From: an uncultured Bacteroidales bacterium
Lineage (GTDB): Bacteria; Bacteroidota; Bacteroidia; Bacteroidales; P3
DNA length: 64,000 nt
Direction of reading: 5' to 3'
NCBI GenBank assembly: GCA_910586395.1
Contig: CAJUFX010000008.1
Location: 1 to 64,000 of the forward strand
Part shown: piece after piece, positions 50,571 through 59,797 of the stretch
Layout: the number at the start of each line of letters is the position of its first letter
Position numbering within the stretch: position 1 is the stretch's first letter
The notes under the pieces: generated by a model
Database searches by the model: none
What the model was told of the DNA's origin: nothing
The model's input: the letters and a program-made list of their open reading frames with translations, nothing else
Made by a program: the position numbers and the translations under genes

Positions 50571-50658
50571 GCCACATTTTTACACGTATATATTTGATTA
50601 TATGTGTATTTAAAAAACAATAAAAGAAGAACAAACAGAAAACATTGCGACGATTCGA

Positions 50659-51657
50659 CTATGCCATAGAAAGGCGGTACGCTTCCAGAATGCGGGCGGC
50701 CTCGTCGTAGTCGCCCGTGCGCATCAGCTGCGCCTTGAACGGCTTGAACCCGCTCAGCCCTTTGAAATAGCCGGAATAGTGAATTTTGATGAGCTGCCCG
50801 CCGACCACCGGGCCGTAATGCGCCACGAGGGCGGCGAAATGCGCGAGACAGGCCGCCTTGCGCGTCGCCAAGTCCGGCAACGGCAACTCTTCGCCCGTAG
50901 AAAGGTAATGCTTTATTTGCGTAAAGATCCAGGGATTGCCCATAGCCGCCCGGCCGATCAGCAGGCCGTCCGCCCCCGTGTAATCCAACACGGCCTTGGC
51001 CTTGGGGCCGGCATCGATATCGCCGTTGGCGATAACGGGTATCCGCATCCGCGGGTTTTCCTTGACAGCTTTTATCAGCGTGTAGTCAGCCTCCCCCGCG
51101 TACAGTTGCGAGCGCGTGCGGCCGTGGATGCCGATGCAGGCGATGCCCACGTCCTGCAACCGCTCGGCAGCCTCCACAATCGGCCTATCCGAGAAATCCC
51201 AGCCGAGGCGCGTCTTGACCGTGACCGGCATGCCGAGCGGCGCCAACTGCCGCACCACCGCCGCGGTGACGGATACCATGCGCGGTATGTCGCGCAACAT
51301 GCCGGCCCCCGCGCCCTTGCTCACGACCTTACGCACCGGACAGCCCCAATTGATATCGACGAAGGCCGGCTTGCGGGCCGCCGCCAGTTCCGCGGCCTCG
51401 CACAGGCTCTTTTCGTCATGCCCGAAAATCTGAATGGCCGTAGGCGCGTCCGACGGCTCGAACGCCATCTTGTCGAAACTCTTTTTCGCGTTGCGAATCA
51501 AAGCCTCCGACGAAATAAATTCGGTAACCAGGATATCCGCGCCATAACCCTTGCAGATATGCCGGAAGGGCGGATCCGTGACTCCCTCCATAGGCGACAG
51601 CCACAAGGTCGGCCTATCCGACGAACCGAATAAGTTTTCGCTATCTGCAACCTGCAT
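50659..51657 (-). CDS. dusB: tRNA-dihydrouridine synthase, DusB type
   Basis: 332 residues, TIM-barrel flavoenzyme. FMN-binding start LWLSPMEGVTDPPFR at 18-32, the catalytic Cys in DINWGCPVRKVVSKGAGAGML, VTVKTRLGW, GIHGRTRSQLYAGEADY, and GADGLLIGRAAMGNPWIF for phosphate binding. The short helical C-terminal domain is present. It reduces uridines in the D-loop of tRNAs using NADPH. Fits that it ends a segment starting with tRNA-Asn on the same strand. Confidence 0.93.
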   Translation of the reverse strand: MQVADSENLFGSSDRPTLWLSPMEGVTDPPFRHICKGYGADILVTEFISSEALIRNAKKSFDKMAFEPSDAPTAIQIFGHDEKSLCEAAELAAARKPAFVDINWGCPVRKVVSKGAGAGMLRDIPRMVSVTAAVVRQLAPLGMPVTVKTRLGWDFSDRPIVEAAERLQDVGIACIGIHGRTRSQLYAGEADYTLIKAVKENPRMRIPVIANGDIDAGPKAKAVLDYTGADGLLIGRAAMGNPWIFTQIKHYLSTGEELPLPDLATRKAACLAHFAALVAHYGPVVGGQLIKIHYSGYFKGLSGFKPFKAQLMRTGDYDEAARILEAYRLSMA

Positions 51658-51732
51658 ACCGAATTTCGTTTTGACTTCCGCTCGGGTTTTCCGGACAAGC
51701 CCGGCCCAAACCGAATGGCCTTTCCGGAAAAC

Positions 51733-51761
51733 AAAAAAGGCAACCTTTACAGGCTGCCTTT
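51733..51761 (-). terminator. Terminator between tRNA-Asn and dusB
   Basis: Minus strand AAAGGCAGCC/GGTTGCCTTT stem with T6 (51761-51733). Confidence 0.8.
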
Positions 51762-51764
51762 CTG

Positions 51765-51838
51765 CGCTCCCTCAAGGACTTGAACCTTGGACCCTCTGAT
51801 TAACAGTCAGATGCTCTAACCAACTGAGCTAAGGAAGC
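51765..51838 (-). tRNA. tRNA-Asn (anticodon GTT)
   Basis: 74-base cloverleaf with acceptor GCTTCCT/AGGGAGC (one T-G pair), anticodon loop CTGTTAA and T-arm GTTCAAGTC. Confidence 0.94.
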
Positions 51839-51863
51839 TCTTCTACAATCATGAAAACAGGTG

Positions 51864-51894
51864 CAAAGGTAATACTTTTTTTTGATATAACAAT
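51864..51894 (-). promoter_or_regulatory. Promoter of tRNA-Asn
   Basis: Minus strand ATTG (51894-51891), 19-base spacer, TACCTTTG (51871-51864), 26 bases before the tRNA. Confidence 0.75.
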
Positions 51895-51927
51895 ATCCGC
51901 TCCGATTTTTTTATAAATCCCACCGTG

Positions 51928-52776
51928 CTATGGCCACAGCCGCTCTCCTATTACGACTTCTACACTGCCATGAGCTGGAATTTTGAATGAACGGGAACGC
52001 GGCCCCCGTTCGAGAGTGGAAAAGGTCAACTCAACTTGCAGAGAGTCGCTTTTAGGCGATATAGTTCCAGCCCCATACCCTACATTCTTAGCACAAGTAC
52101 ATAGTGCCAGCACCGAATCCCCCCCCAAACGTTCATCTTCATTTATATACAGGCATTCCTTTTCCATCCGCACGCCCGTTTCAACCGAAGTCTGAGCGCA
52201 ATTCAATTCCATTCCCCGGTGTTCAATCCAAAGCATACCCGATTCCCCGAACTTGAAATAAAGCGTTTCCTGTCCCACACCCGCCTGAACCCGATTCAGA
52301 CAGGTGCTGACACCCTCTGCCGGAATATAATCCGCATCAAAGGGTTCACTGATAAAAGGCAGTGTTTCAAAAACCACACTTTTTTGAATCCTGGGCATAC
52401 ATGCCACAACATAAGCCTGAGCATATCGCCCCGGCCGAGGGGCATAATCCCGTTTAACCTGCACATTCACATAGCCTTCCTCATCCGTTATTTTCGCAAT
52501 GCCAACCTGATATAACGGATGTATCCTCGCAGTGTCCAAAACAGCCACCACTTGATTGGAAGTAAAATCAACAGGCGGCAATGAAACCCTCAATAAATTC
52601 GCCAACCCATAGTAAGCGACATCGTCGGTTATAACTTGGAAATAATCCATGCCATTCCCATTATGCTCTCCTGCACACAACACCGTATATTCCACGTTTT
52701 TTGAACGTTTACATGCCGCAAGCAATAAACAGCAGAGCAATAGCCTCATACCAACCGATAGAACTGACTTTTTCAT
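51928..52776 (-). CDS. Lipoprotein with PrcB-like domain
   Basis: 282 residues. Lipobox LLAAC places the lipidated Cys near residue 22. A segment VDFTSNQVVAVLDTARIH...GIAKITDEEGYVNVQVKRDYAPRPGRYAQAYVVACMPRIQKSVVF (about 70-138) follows the pattern of the PrcB C-terminal domain (IDFxxxxVIAV..., VxVxxxxPxPGxxxxQAxTxPxxIVxI). The C-terminal half is a second beta domain with several Cys (NCAQ, KECLY, LCTCAK). PrcB-like domains in oral spirochaetes stabilise a protease; no such protease is adjacent here. It follows the frameshifted gene at 52779 with a two-base gap, so the two form a small operon. Confidence 0.55.
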   Translation of the reverse strand: MKKSVLSVGMRLLLCCLLLAACKRSKNVEYTVLCAGEHNGNGMDYFQVITDDVAYYGLANLLRVSLPPVDFTSNQVVAVLDTARIHPLYQVGIAKITDEEGYVNVQVKRDYAPRPGRYAQAYVVACMPRIQKSVVFETLPFISEPFDADYIPAEGVSTCLNRVQAGVGQETLYFKFGESGMLWIEHRGMELNCAQTSVETGVRMEKECLYINEDERLGGDSVLALCTCAKNVGYGAGTISPKSDSLQVELTFSTLERGPRSRSFKIPAHGSVEVVIGERLWP

Positions 52777-52778
52777 CC

Positions 52779-53239
52779 TTATTGAACATTAATTTCTAAC
52801 TCCGCACCTTTCTTGACTTCAAAACCCGATTCAAGCCAAACCCCACGCGCCGCCGAAACAACAGTTTTTCCTGACTCTATGATAACATCACCAACCGATT
52901 CTGTTGACGTTACATCTCGGCCGACAATTATGACATCTCCATTTATATTAATATTACCGGAATATATTTTATTCTGAATATACTTTACATCAAAAGAAAT
53001 CGTCTCTGTTATGTAATTCTTATGCCGTAATGTTATTTCATATACGGGATAGCAGGTTTCAATGTATCCTCATCATAAAAAATATTATCAAAAGCATACG
53101 AATACAAAATAGTCTTATCGTATTCATCCTTGAAAAAGACAAAATTTTTTTCTTCAAAATAAAGAATTGTTGATTGAGGTTCCTGCGCAGCAAGAATCCC
53201 CAAAAACATAATTGCAATAAAAAGAACACTTTTTTTCAT
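52779..53239 (-). pseudogene. Small exported beta-repeat protein, frameshifted
   Basis: The 5' part (53239-53033) encodes a signal peptide (MKKSVLFIAIMFLGILAAQ) and a short domain ending KPAIPYMK before a stop. One base out of frame, coding sense continues from about 53046 to the TAA at 52779: VYEITLRHKNYITETISFDVKY, NIYSGNINI-like strands, and an end reading IIESGKTVVSAARGVWLESGFEVKKGAELEINV. That last part is a common Bacteroidota surface module (xVTAxxxIxLxxGFxVxxGA). A single added base around GCTATCCCGTATATG (53042-53056) would give one protein of about 153 residues. The reading downstream is clean, so the frameshift is recent or an assembly error. Confidence 0.65.
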
Positions 53240-53320
53240 AGTATATGGTTAGATTACAAACTTACAACCAACACATACAAATATACACATAAATTCCACA
53301 CATCCTACACTCAACCTATA

Positions 53321-53355
53321 AAAAAAGGAGCCGACCTTTCAAGCCGGCTCCTTTT
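53321..53355 (-). terminator. Terminator of the S41 protease gene
   Basis: Minus strand stem AAAAGGAGCCG/CGGCTCCTTTT with extra Ts (53355-53321), 36 bases after the stop at 53391. Confidence 0.85.
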
Positions 53356-53390
53356 CCATGCGGATTTATCATCCAAGCATAAAAACACAC

Positions 53391-56300
53391 TTATTTCTTC
53401 AACGCATCCGCTTCCTTCAGCATGACTTCGACCGCCTTTTCGATTTGCAGGTCGCGGCCGGAAGCCATCGTTTCGGGCGTATTGTAAATCAATACGTCGG
53501 GCTGCAGTTCCTGATTTTCCAAGTAGTTGCCGTTTTCATCCAACGTACCGACCTGCGGAATGCCAAACACATACCCGCCGGGCAACGACTCCCACCATAC
53601 GGCCGTCATCGTACCGGGTACGGGCGCGCCAATCAGTTTGCCGATACCCAAAGCCTTATAGACGAAAGGCGTACCGTGCGCGTCGGAATAGTTGTTCTCG
53701 CCCACCAGCATGCAGGACGGCTTCGTCCACTTGCTGTACGGCTCATCGGATACGTACTGGCCGCGCGGCGAAAAACGGACGTAACGCTTGCCGCTCAACA
53801 GCGTGGCCACATCGTCGTGCAGCCAGCCGCCGCCGTTATGGCGCGTATCCACGATCACGGCCTCGCGGTTGCGGTTCTTGTCGTTGAGCAACTGACGATA
53901 TACGCGGCGGAAACTCGGCGAATCCATGCCCTCGATGTGGACGTAGGCCAGACGACCGTTCGACAACGAATCCACCAAAGCCTCGTTGCGTTTTACCCAG
54001 CGGTGGTACAGCAATTCGTACTGCGCGCCCGACGAAATCGGCTTCACCGTTACGTCGAACGCCTTGCCCTTGGCCGGCTGAACCGTGAAGCGCGTCTTGA
54101 CGCCCACCTTGCCTTCCAGCATCGGATAATAGTCTTGGCCGGCCTTGACCGGCTTGCCGTCTATATGCGTGATGACGTCGCCCGCCTTGACTTCGGGCGT
54201 CACGACGGCGAACGGGCCATTGAACAGCACTTCCTTGATTTTCAAACCGTCGCCATTAAACGCCGGATCGAGGAATACGCCCAATTCGGCCGTGGCCATG
54301 CCGCCGCCATTGCCATAGAAACGGCAACCCGTATGCGAGGCGTTGAGTTCGCCCAAGAGTTCGCTCGCCATTTCCGAGAAATCGTAGCCGTTGTTGATGT
54401 GCGGCAGAAAACGGGCGTAATTGTCGTAAAACATTTTCCAATCCATGCCGCGGAAGGTCGGATCGTAGAATTTGTCGAGCACCTGACGCCAGATATGGTT
54501 GAACCAATAGGCGCGTTCCTTGGCCGGATAGGCCGTATGGGCGGCCGCGAAATTCACCGATTCCACCTCGCCGCTGGCGGCCGTAATCTTTTGGATGCCG
54601 TTGCGGCCCAACATGAAGAAAGCCGAGCCGTCTTCAGTGGGCAAAAGCGAACCGTAGCCCACGTCACGCACCTTGATTTCGGTCTTGCCTTCCCGCAGGC
54701 TCTTGCACCACAAGGCGAACTTGCTCTGGTCGGGCGCGATGTAATACAGCTTTTCGCCGTCTTTGTCCAGGAACATGTCCACGACATTATCGACCGACGT
54801 GAGCCGCACCGTCCGTTCGTCGAGATAATCCCAATCGAACGCAAGCGGTTCCACCTTGTCTTTCTTATCGGCCGTGCTGTCGGCCTCCTCTTTTTTCTCT
54901 TTCTTGCCCTTTTCCGCTTCTTTCTTTTCGTCGGCCAACGCCACGCTTTCCTTATCCATCTTGAAGCGTTCGTAAGCCGCGCGGTCGAAGAACATGAGGT
55001 AAATATCGTCCTCACTGCCCCACGAACCATGGCTGCGGTAGCCGTTGCGGTCGCTGATGAACATCATGGCCTTGCCGCCCAGCGCCCACTGTCCGTTATG
55101 CTCGCTGTAACCGCTGTTGGTCAGGTTGTGAATCTCGCCCGAACCGTCGGCCTTGACCATCGCCAAGTCGTGATGGTTCCAACCGCCCGTGCCGATATAG
55201 CCGGTCAGAATCCAACGGCTGTCGGGACTCCAACAGAACGATTGGTCGCCATCCGAATACGAATATTCATATTTGCCGTCCATGGCCGTATGCACCTTGC
55301 CCGATTTCAAGTCGAGCACACAGATTTCGGTACGGTTGCGCAAGAAAGCCAGCGATTTGCCGTCCGGGCTGTATTTGGGATAAAAACTCGTGGCCTCCGA
55401 TTTGGCCAGATTTTCCTCCTTAAGTTCGGTGGCGTAGGCGAAATTCTTTTCGTCTTTGGAGACGATGGACGTCTGATAGACCTGCCAAAGGCCGTCGCGT
55501 TCGGAAGCGTAAGCGATGGAACGGCCGTCGGGCGCGAAGTCGAGGTTGCGCTCATATTCGGGCGTGTTCGTCACCTGCTTCGTCGTTTCGTATTCCACGG
55601 AGGTCACATAAACATCCCCTTTCAGCACGAACGCAATCTCCTTGCCTTCGGGCGAAACGGCGATTTCGGTGGCACCGCTGCGCAGAATCTTCTTGACGAG
55701 TTCTTTCTCGGAGGGGTCGTTTACAATCTTCACGTTCAATTTGACCGGCTGCGCCCCTTCGCGCATCGTGTAAATCTCGCCGTTATAGGTAAAGCACAGC
55801 AGGTTGTCGTTCGAAACGCTCAGAAAACGCACCGGATGCGTTTGAAAATCGGTCAGCTTGGCCGCTTTGGAACCCGCGGCGGCCTCACGTTTGTAAACGT
55901 TGAAACTGCCGTCCTGTTCGCTCAGATAATAATAGTTCTTATAGTCGGAAGCCCATACCGGGTTGCGGTCCTCGCCCTTGAATTCGGTCAGGCGCGTATA
56001 GGCGCCGTCTTCGAACAGCCAAATGTCGCGCGTTACGGACGAGGTGTGGTGCTTGCGCCACGGATCTTCGTAACCTTTGCTGTCGTTGTAGAGGATGCGG
56101 CCGTCGGGCGCGAGGCTGATGTCGAGCATCGGCTGCGCCTGATACAGTTCGGGACGTCCGCCGTCGGCCGATACCTTGTAGAGTTGCGGATAGGTGCTTT
56201 GCGGCATCTGACGGTCGATGTCCGTCGGCATGGCGGCCGTACCGAAGATAATCTGGTCGTCGGCCGTAAAGACATAGGGAATTTCGGCGCCGCTCCGGGT

Positions 56301-56627
56301 CGTGACGCGCTTGGCCGCGCCGCCTTCCACAGACACGACGTAGATGTCGCGGCTGCCCTCTCGGTCGCTCATAAACGCAATGCGGCTACCGTCCGGGCTC
56401 CACACGGGACGCGCGTCGTAAGCGGGATTCGTCGTCAACTGGCGCGCCACGCCTCCCTCGACCGGCACAAGGTAGATGTCGCCTTCGTAACCGAAAGCGA
56501 TCTGTTTTCCATCCGGCGAAACGGCCGGGTAACGGAGCCACAGCGGCGCGGCATCCGCCGGCGCCTGGGCCTGCAACGTAAACGCGCCACACAGCAACGC
56601 GAAAAACGTTAAAATACACTTTTTCAT
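53391..56627 (-). CDS. Tricorn-like S41 family peptidase
   Basis: 1078 residues with a signal peptide (CILTFFALLCGAFTLQA). The first part is a WD40/PD40 beta-propeller with repeats such as YPAVSPDGKQIAFGYEGDIYLVP, PVWSPDGSRIAFMSDREG and DFAPDGRSIAYASERDG. A second propeller-like part carries a Lys/Glu-rich insertion (about 560-590). A helical C1 domain, a PDZ domain (GDVITHIDGKPVKAGQDYY, near residue 820) and the S41 catalytic domain follow. The nucleophile Ser sits in GENNYSDAHGTPF near residue 979, with EAVIVDTRHNGGGWL before it. It trims or degrades peptides in the periplasm. Monocistronic, between its own promoter and terminator. Confidence 0.9.
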   Translation of the reverse strand: MKKCILTFFALLCGAFTLQAQAPADAAPLWLRYPAVSPDGKQIAFGYEGDIYLVPVEGGVARQLTTNPAYDARPVWSPDGSRIAFMSDREGSRDIYVVSVEGGAAKRVTTRSGAEIPYVFTADDQIIFGTAAMPTDIDRQMPQSTYPQLYKVSADGGRPELYQAQPMLDISLAPDGRILYNDSKGYEDPWRKHHTSSVTRDIWLFEDGAYTRLTEFKGEDRNPVWASDYKNYYYLSEQDGSFNVYKREAAAGSKAAKLTDFQTHPVRFLSVSNDNLLCFTYNGEIYTMREGAQPVKLNVKIVNDPSEKELVKKILRSGATEIAVSPEGKEIAFVLKGDVYVTSVEYETTKQVTNTPEYERNLDFAPDGRSIAYASERDGLWQVYQTSIVSKDEKNFAYATELKEENLAKSEATSFYPKYSPDGKSLAFLRNRTEICVLDLKSGKVHTAMDGKYEYSYSDGDQSFCWSPDSRWILTGYIGTGGWNHHDLAMVKADGSGEIHNLTNSGYSEHNGQWALGGKAMMFISDRNGYRSHGSWGSEDDIYLMFFDRAAYERFKMDKESVALADEKKEAEKGKKEKKEEADSTADKKDKVEPLAFDWDYLDERTVRLTSVDNVVDMFLDKDGEKLYYIAPDQSKFALWCKSLREGKTEIKVRDVGYGSLLPTEDGSAFFMLGRNGIQKITAASGEVESVNFAAAHTAYPAKERAYWFNHIWRQVLDKFYDPTFRGMDWKMFYDNYARFLPHINNGYDFSEMASELLGELNASHTGCRFYGNGGGMATAELGVFLDPAFNGDGLKIKEVLFNGPFAVVTPEVKAGDVITHIDGKPVKAGQDYYPMLEGKVGVKTRFTVQPAKGKAFDVTVKPISSGAQYELLYHRWVKRNEALVDSLSNGRLAYVHIEGMDSPSFRRVYRQLLNDKNRNREAVIVDTRHNGGGWLHDDVATLLSGKRYVRFSPRGQYVSDEPYSKWTKPSCMLVGENNYSDAHGTPFVYKALGIGKLIGAPVPGTMTAVWWESLPGGYVFGIPQVGTLDENGNYLENQELQPDVLIYNTPETMASGRDLQIEKAVEVMLKEADALKK

Positions 56628-56656
56628 ACGTCTAAGAATACATGAATTTAGATAAG

Positions 56657-56664
56657 CAAATGTA
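56657..56664 (-). promoter_or_regulatory. -7 element of the S41 protease gene
   Basis: TACATTTG on the minus strand, 29 bases before the ATG; a CTTG at 56688-56685 lies 20 bases upstream. Confidence 0.6.
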
Positions 56665-56740
56665 ACGATTTATCGTCAATTCGGCAAGGCGGCGGAAAGG
56701 GTGGCGGAAGCTGTCGTCAGGCGATAGGTTTAGGATAGAC

Positions 56741-56779
56741 AAAAAAGAGCGGGTTGAAAAGATTTCAGCCCACTCTTTT
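56741..56779 (-). terminator. Terminator of the C10 protease operon
   Basis: Minus strand stem of about 16 pairs with wobbles (56778-56763 with 56759-56744) followed by T6. Confidence 0.8.
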
Positions 56780-56800
56780 ACCCCAAAAGATCTATCTTTG

Positions 56801-57244
56801 TCACTCTTGATTCCATGATTCAGGAGACTGAGAGGCCATCACAGCCTGCCCTCCTTTGCCTTGACCATCATCAATATCAATAACTATCCCTCTTTTGAAT
56901 GGCGTATCGTTGGAAGAAAGCGTTATGGATACAGCATTCATGGATGCAACTACCTCATACCACTCACCTTGTATTTTCTCATATCCTGCTTTTTCTATTT
57001 TCAAAGAATCAATATCCAGTGTGACCGTGCTCCAATCATCATTGGAGTCATAAAACTCCAAGTATCCCGCAACGAAAGTGGGGATTAAGCGTGTGTCATC
57101 TATCACAGGCTTCCAGACAACGGTCCCCCCATCGGCAGGAATCTCTTTGTCTCCTCTCCAACAAATCATTTTATCCACCTTTCCACATGACCATAAGCCT
57201 ACAACCAAAACTACGGTTATAAGGCCAAAGACAGATTTTTTCAT
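56801..57244 (-). CDS. Small lipoprotein paired with the C10 protease
   Basis: 147 residues from MKKSVFGLITVVLVVGLWSCGK at 57244; a longer upstream start (57307) would overlap the protease gene and hide the signal peptide. Lipobox LWSC with Cys near residue 20. The mature part is a beta-sandwich-like domain (ADGGTVVWKPVIDD, EFYDSNDDWSTVTLDIDS, AVSITLSSNDTPFKRGIVIDI) resembling BACON-type modules. The gene starts one base after the C10 protease stop. In Bacteroides fragilis, genes next to C10 proteases encode lipoprotein inhibitors; an inhibitor role here is an inference from position only. Confidence 0.65.
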   Translation of the reverse strand: MKKSVFGLITVVLVVGLWSCGKVDKMICWRGDKEIPADGGTVVWKPVIDDTRLIPTFVAGYLEFYDSNDDWSTVTLDIDSLKIEKAGYEKIQGEWYEVVASMNAVSITLSSNDTPFKRGIVIDIDDGQGKGGQAVMASQSPESWNQE

Positions 57245-57245
57245 A

Positions 57246-58574
57246 TTACAATGAATAAGTGATTGTTCTATAATTCCATGTATAATTATAGGACGAGCCT
57301 GTACCAAAATTTGGATCTACACCGGCTTCAATACCTTGTCTTTTTGAGGTATCAAATACCCCTTGCGTATAGTATCCATCGTCCAAACCAGCCCATCCCC
57401 AATTGATATGAAATAAATTCTCTGTTCTAAGATAATTTCCTGTTTCTCCATAAACCTTTCTGACATAAATGCCGTCTAGAACCCACGCATGTCCAGACCC
57501 ATTCCCAGATCCATCCATATACATAGGAAACCCACTTGTCAATTGCGCTATAGCCCTATTTTTATCTGCTTTTTCAAAACCGAGATATTTTTTCACAGAC
57601 TTATATCCCATATTATTAAATGTCCGCTTGGCACCATCAGCATATCCGTACGAGCCGCCAACCTTATACCTAATGTTGCAATTTTTCTTTAATCCCACAT
57701 AGTAAAGAAAATTACTTGCTTCTTGCTGTGCACTACTTGATCCAAAACTGGATCTATTCGAACTATGGCAAACGGTAAACAACAAATTCCAATCAAACCT
57801 TTTATTTTTGTCACCTGTAAAAGATATGTATCCGTGGTTTAATGCATTGAATTCAATGATTTGGGCTGTCGCTATCGCCACGCAACCGGCAGGTGCGCCA
57901 TCCGTTCGGAAGTTATTGAAAGGGGCCCCCTGACGCCACTTTGTTTTTAGCATCGCCAGTGTATTGGGTGTTCCCGAATATGAATTTGCTTTTGGTTCGT
58001 TTATCTCGTTTGTCTCATATTCTGGCTCATAGCCATAGTACAATTGATTTAAAACAGATGCCGCAATAATTGTCGGCACAGTCTCTCTTCCTAAATCCTC
58101 AAAATAATCGTCCTCACTATCATCTTCGCCATCCGACGATTTGGCAGCATTAGACGAGTGCTCCAACTTTAATATGGCTTTTTGAATATCCTCCGAAGTA
58201 ATTGAACCCGCTTCGGTTATACAAAAAATTTCCGTCTTTATCTTGCTTTGGGCCGACAATACAGCATAGCCATTTTCCCTATTTACAATATAGAGCGTAG
58301 TATCGGGAAGGGCAATATGTGACGACTTAGCTTTGCTTCCCCCAAATACTTCAACCGAATAATTCCTCTCCGAGGATTTCGTATTTCCATATAGTTCTCC
58401 AACCAATTTGTCTAAAGATGCCAAGGCTTTTTCAACAGGTATGGTTTCTGAAGCAAGGATTTCGGTTTCTCCACTTGTTTCTTTTGACTGAGTTGTTTCT
58501 TTCTCACAACTCACAAAACTAAGACCAAACACCCCCAAAACAATGAACCTCAGGCCGATTGATGTGTTTCTCAT
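57246..58574 (-). CDS. C10 family cysteine peptidase (streptopain-like)
   Basis: 442 residues. Lipoprotein signal (LGVFGLSFVSC, Cys 23). The propeptide (about 45-165) carries the Spi-like pattern SVEVFGGSKAKSSHIALPDTTLYIVNRENGYAVLSA. The mature domain shows WRQGAPFN (oxyanion Gln 215), GAPAGCVAIATAQI (catalytic Cys 231), GSGHAWVLDG (catalytic His 362) and FHINWGWAGLDDGYY. Such zymogens are exported proteases related to SpeB and interpain. An acidic insert (SSDGEDDSEDDYFEDL, about 147-161) lies between propeptide and catalytic domain. Followed immediately by a lipoprotein gene. Confidence 0.9.
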   Translation of the reverse strand: MRNTSIGLRFIVLGVFGLSFVSCEKETTQSKETSGETEILASETIPVEKALASLDKLVGELYGNTKSSERNYSVEVFGGSKAKSSHIALPDTTLYIVNRENGYAVLSAQSKIKTEIFCITEAGSITSEDIQKAILKLEHSSNAAKSSDGEDDSEDDYFEDLGRETVPTIIAASVLNQLYYGYEPEYETNEINEPKANSYSGTPNTLAMLKTKWRQGAPFNNFRTDGAPAGCVAIATAQIIEFNALNHGYISFTGDKNKRFDWNLLFTVCHSSNRSSFGSSSAQQEASNFLYYVGLKKNCNIRYKVGGSYGYADGAKRTFNNMGYKSVKKYLGFEKADKNRAIAQLTSGFPMYMDGSGNGSGHAWVLDGIYVRKVYGETGNYLRTENLFHINWGWAGLDDGYYTQGVFDTSKRQGIEAGVDPNFGTGSSYNYTWNYRTITYSL

Positions 58575-58601
58575 ATTTAAAGTTATTTATTTAATTGGTT
58601 G

Positions 58602-58609
58602 TAAAGATA
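58602..58609 (-). promoter_or_regulatory. Weak -7-like element of the C10 protease operon
   Basis: TATCTTTA on the minus strand, 27 bases before the ATG at 58574; last base deviates from TAnnTTTG. Confidence 0.35.
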
Positions 58610-58684
58610 GTTAATTCCCTATAAACAAAACAGTGATTTTCACAATATCCACAATACCATGCACTTTTATCTTGACACATACGG

Positions 58685-59797
58685 TCAAAAAACCGCCCCC
58701 GCCACTGCATCCAGCACGTCCAAAGCCGTCGTTACGGCGAACTGGTGCCGCCCCTGCGTGTTCGGCTCGGCCGTCATGACCACGACCAAAGCCGCCTCCG
58801 GCTTGACGAACACGAACTGCCCGCCCTGCCCGTTCATAAAAACGACACCGCGCGCCGCGTCTATCCACCAATAATACCCGAACGAAAGCCCGTGATAGGC
58901 CGTTTCCCGCGCCCCTGCCTTGGGCGCCGTCATGTCGGCTATCCAATCGGCCGGCACGAGCCGCCGGCCCTGCCAAAGTCCGCCGTCGGCCACCAACTGC
59001 CCGAACCGGGCCATATCCCTCGGCGTGGCGGATATGCCGAACGCGCCCATCGTCAAGCCGTCGCGATACGCAATCCAATCGTAATGCCGCAACCCCAACG
59101 GTTCAAACAAGATTTCGCGCGCCCAATCGCGGACACTCTTACCTGTCTGCGCCTGCAATACGGCCGACAGAATCTGCGGGTCGCCGTCGCTGTAATGGAA
59201 AACCGCCCCCGGTTCTTGCTTAAGCGGCAGCCCCAGCACAAAATCGAGGCTGTTGTCCGGGATCTGTTTCAATAATTTATTCGAACCGCCGTTCAGGCCA
59301 CCGTTCTCAAAACCGATGCCGGAACGCATCGTCAGCAAGTCGGCGATTCGGATGGCGGCCTTGTCGGGATGCGCAGCCACCGCCGACGGCAGATAAAGAC
59401 CTATCTCATCGGCTGTATCCGCTATCACGCCTTGTTCCAACGCCATGCCCGTCAATAAGGCCATGACCTGCTTGGTACACGACCAAACGGCCGTCGGACG
59501 GGTACGGTCGGCCGTATCTTTCGTATAACTCTCGGCCACGAGCCGGCCGTGGCGGAACACCAACAGACTGCGCACCTGCCATAAGTCGCGCCGCGCGTGG
59601 AAATCGCAATAGACCGCCGTCAAGGCCGTGCTATCCATGCCCTCGGATTCGGGCGAGGAAACCAGCCAACCGTCTTGAAGGTCCGGCGGCGCAAAGGCCG
59701 TGAACGGCTCTTTAAGCGCATCTTCCCTCAGACAGGCCTGCAACAGCACGCAGACCAGACCTATCGTCAAAGTTCGGCTTAAAACGTTTTTCGCCAT
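58685..59797 (-). CDS. Serine hydrolase of the beta-lactamase (S12) family, lipoprotein
   Basis: 370 residues. Lipobox LLQAC with Cys 22. SxxK motif SCTK at 106-109, a YSD motif in FHYSDGDPQIL (about 200-210) in place of YxN, and an HGxS-type end GQGGQFVFV. This fits class C/esterase-like serine hydrolases that act on peptidoglycan peptides or small esters; resistance to beta-lactams should not be assumed. Its start overlaps the upstream gene by 19 bases, so it is the third gene of a yitT-OMP-hydrolase operon. Confidence 0.88.
   Translation of the reverse strand: MAKNVLSRTLTIGLVCVLLQACLREDALKEPFTAFAPPDLQDGWLVSSPESEGMDSTALTAVYCDFHARRDLWQVRSLLVFRHGRLVAESYTKDTADRTRPTAVWSCTKQVMALLTGMALEQGVIADTADEIGLYLPSAVAAHPDKAAIRIADLLTMRSGIGFENGGLNGGSNKLLKQIPDNSLDFVLGLPLKQEPGAVFHYSDGDPQILSAVLQAQTGKSVRDWAREILFEPLGLRHYDWIAYRDGLTMGAFGISATPRDMARFGQLVADGGLWQGRRLVPADWIADMTAPKAGARETAYHGLSFGYYWWIDAARGVVFMNGQGGQFVFVKPEAALVVVMTAEPNTQGRHQFAVTTALDVLDAVAGAVF

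Noticed and set aside
53358..56612. Plus-strand open frame of over 1000 codons opposite the S41 protease
   Set aside because: Shadow frame; the minus strand has signal peptide, propeller repeats, PDZ and catalytic motifs in order.
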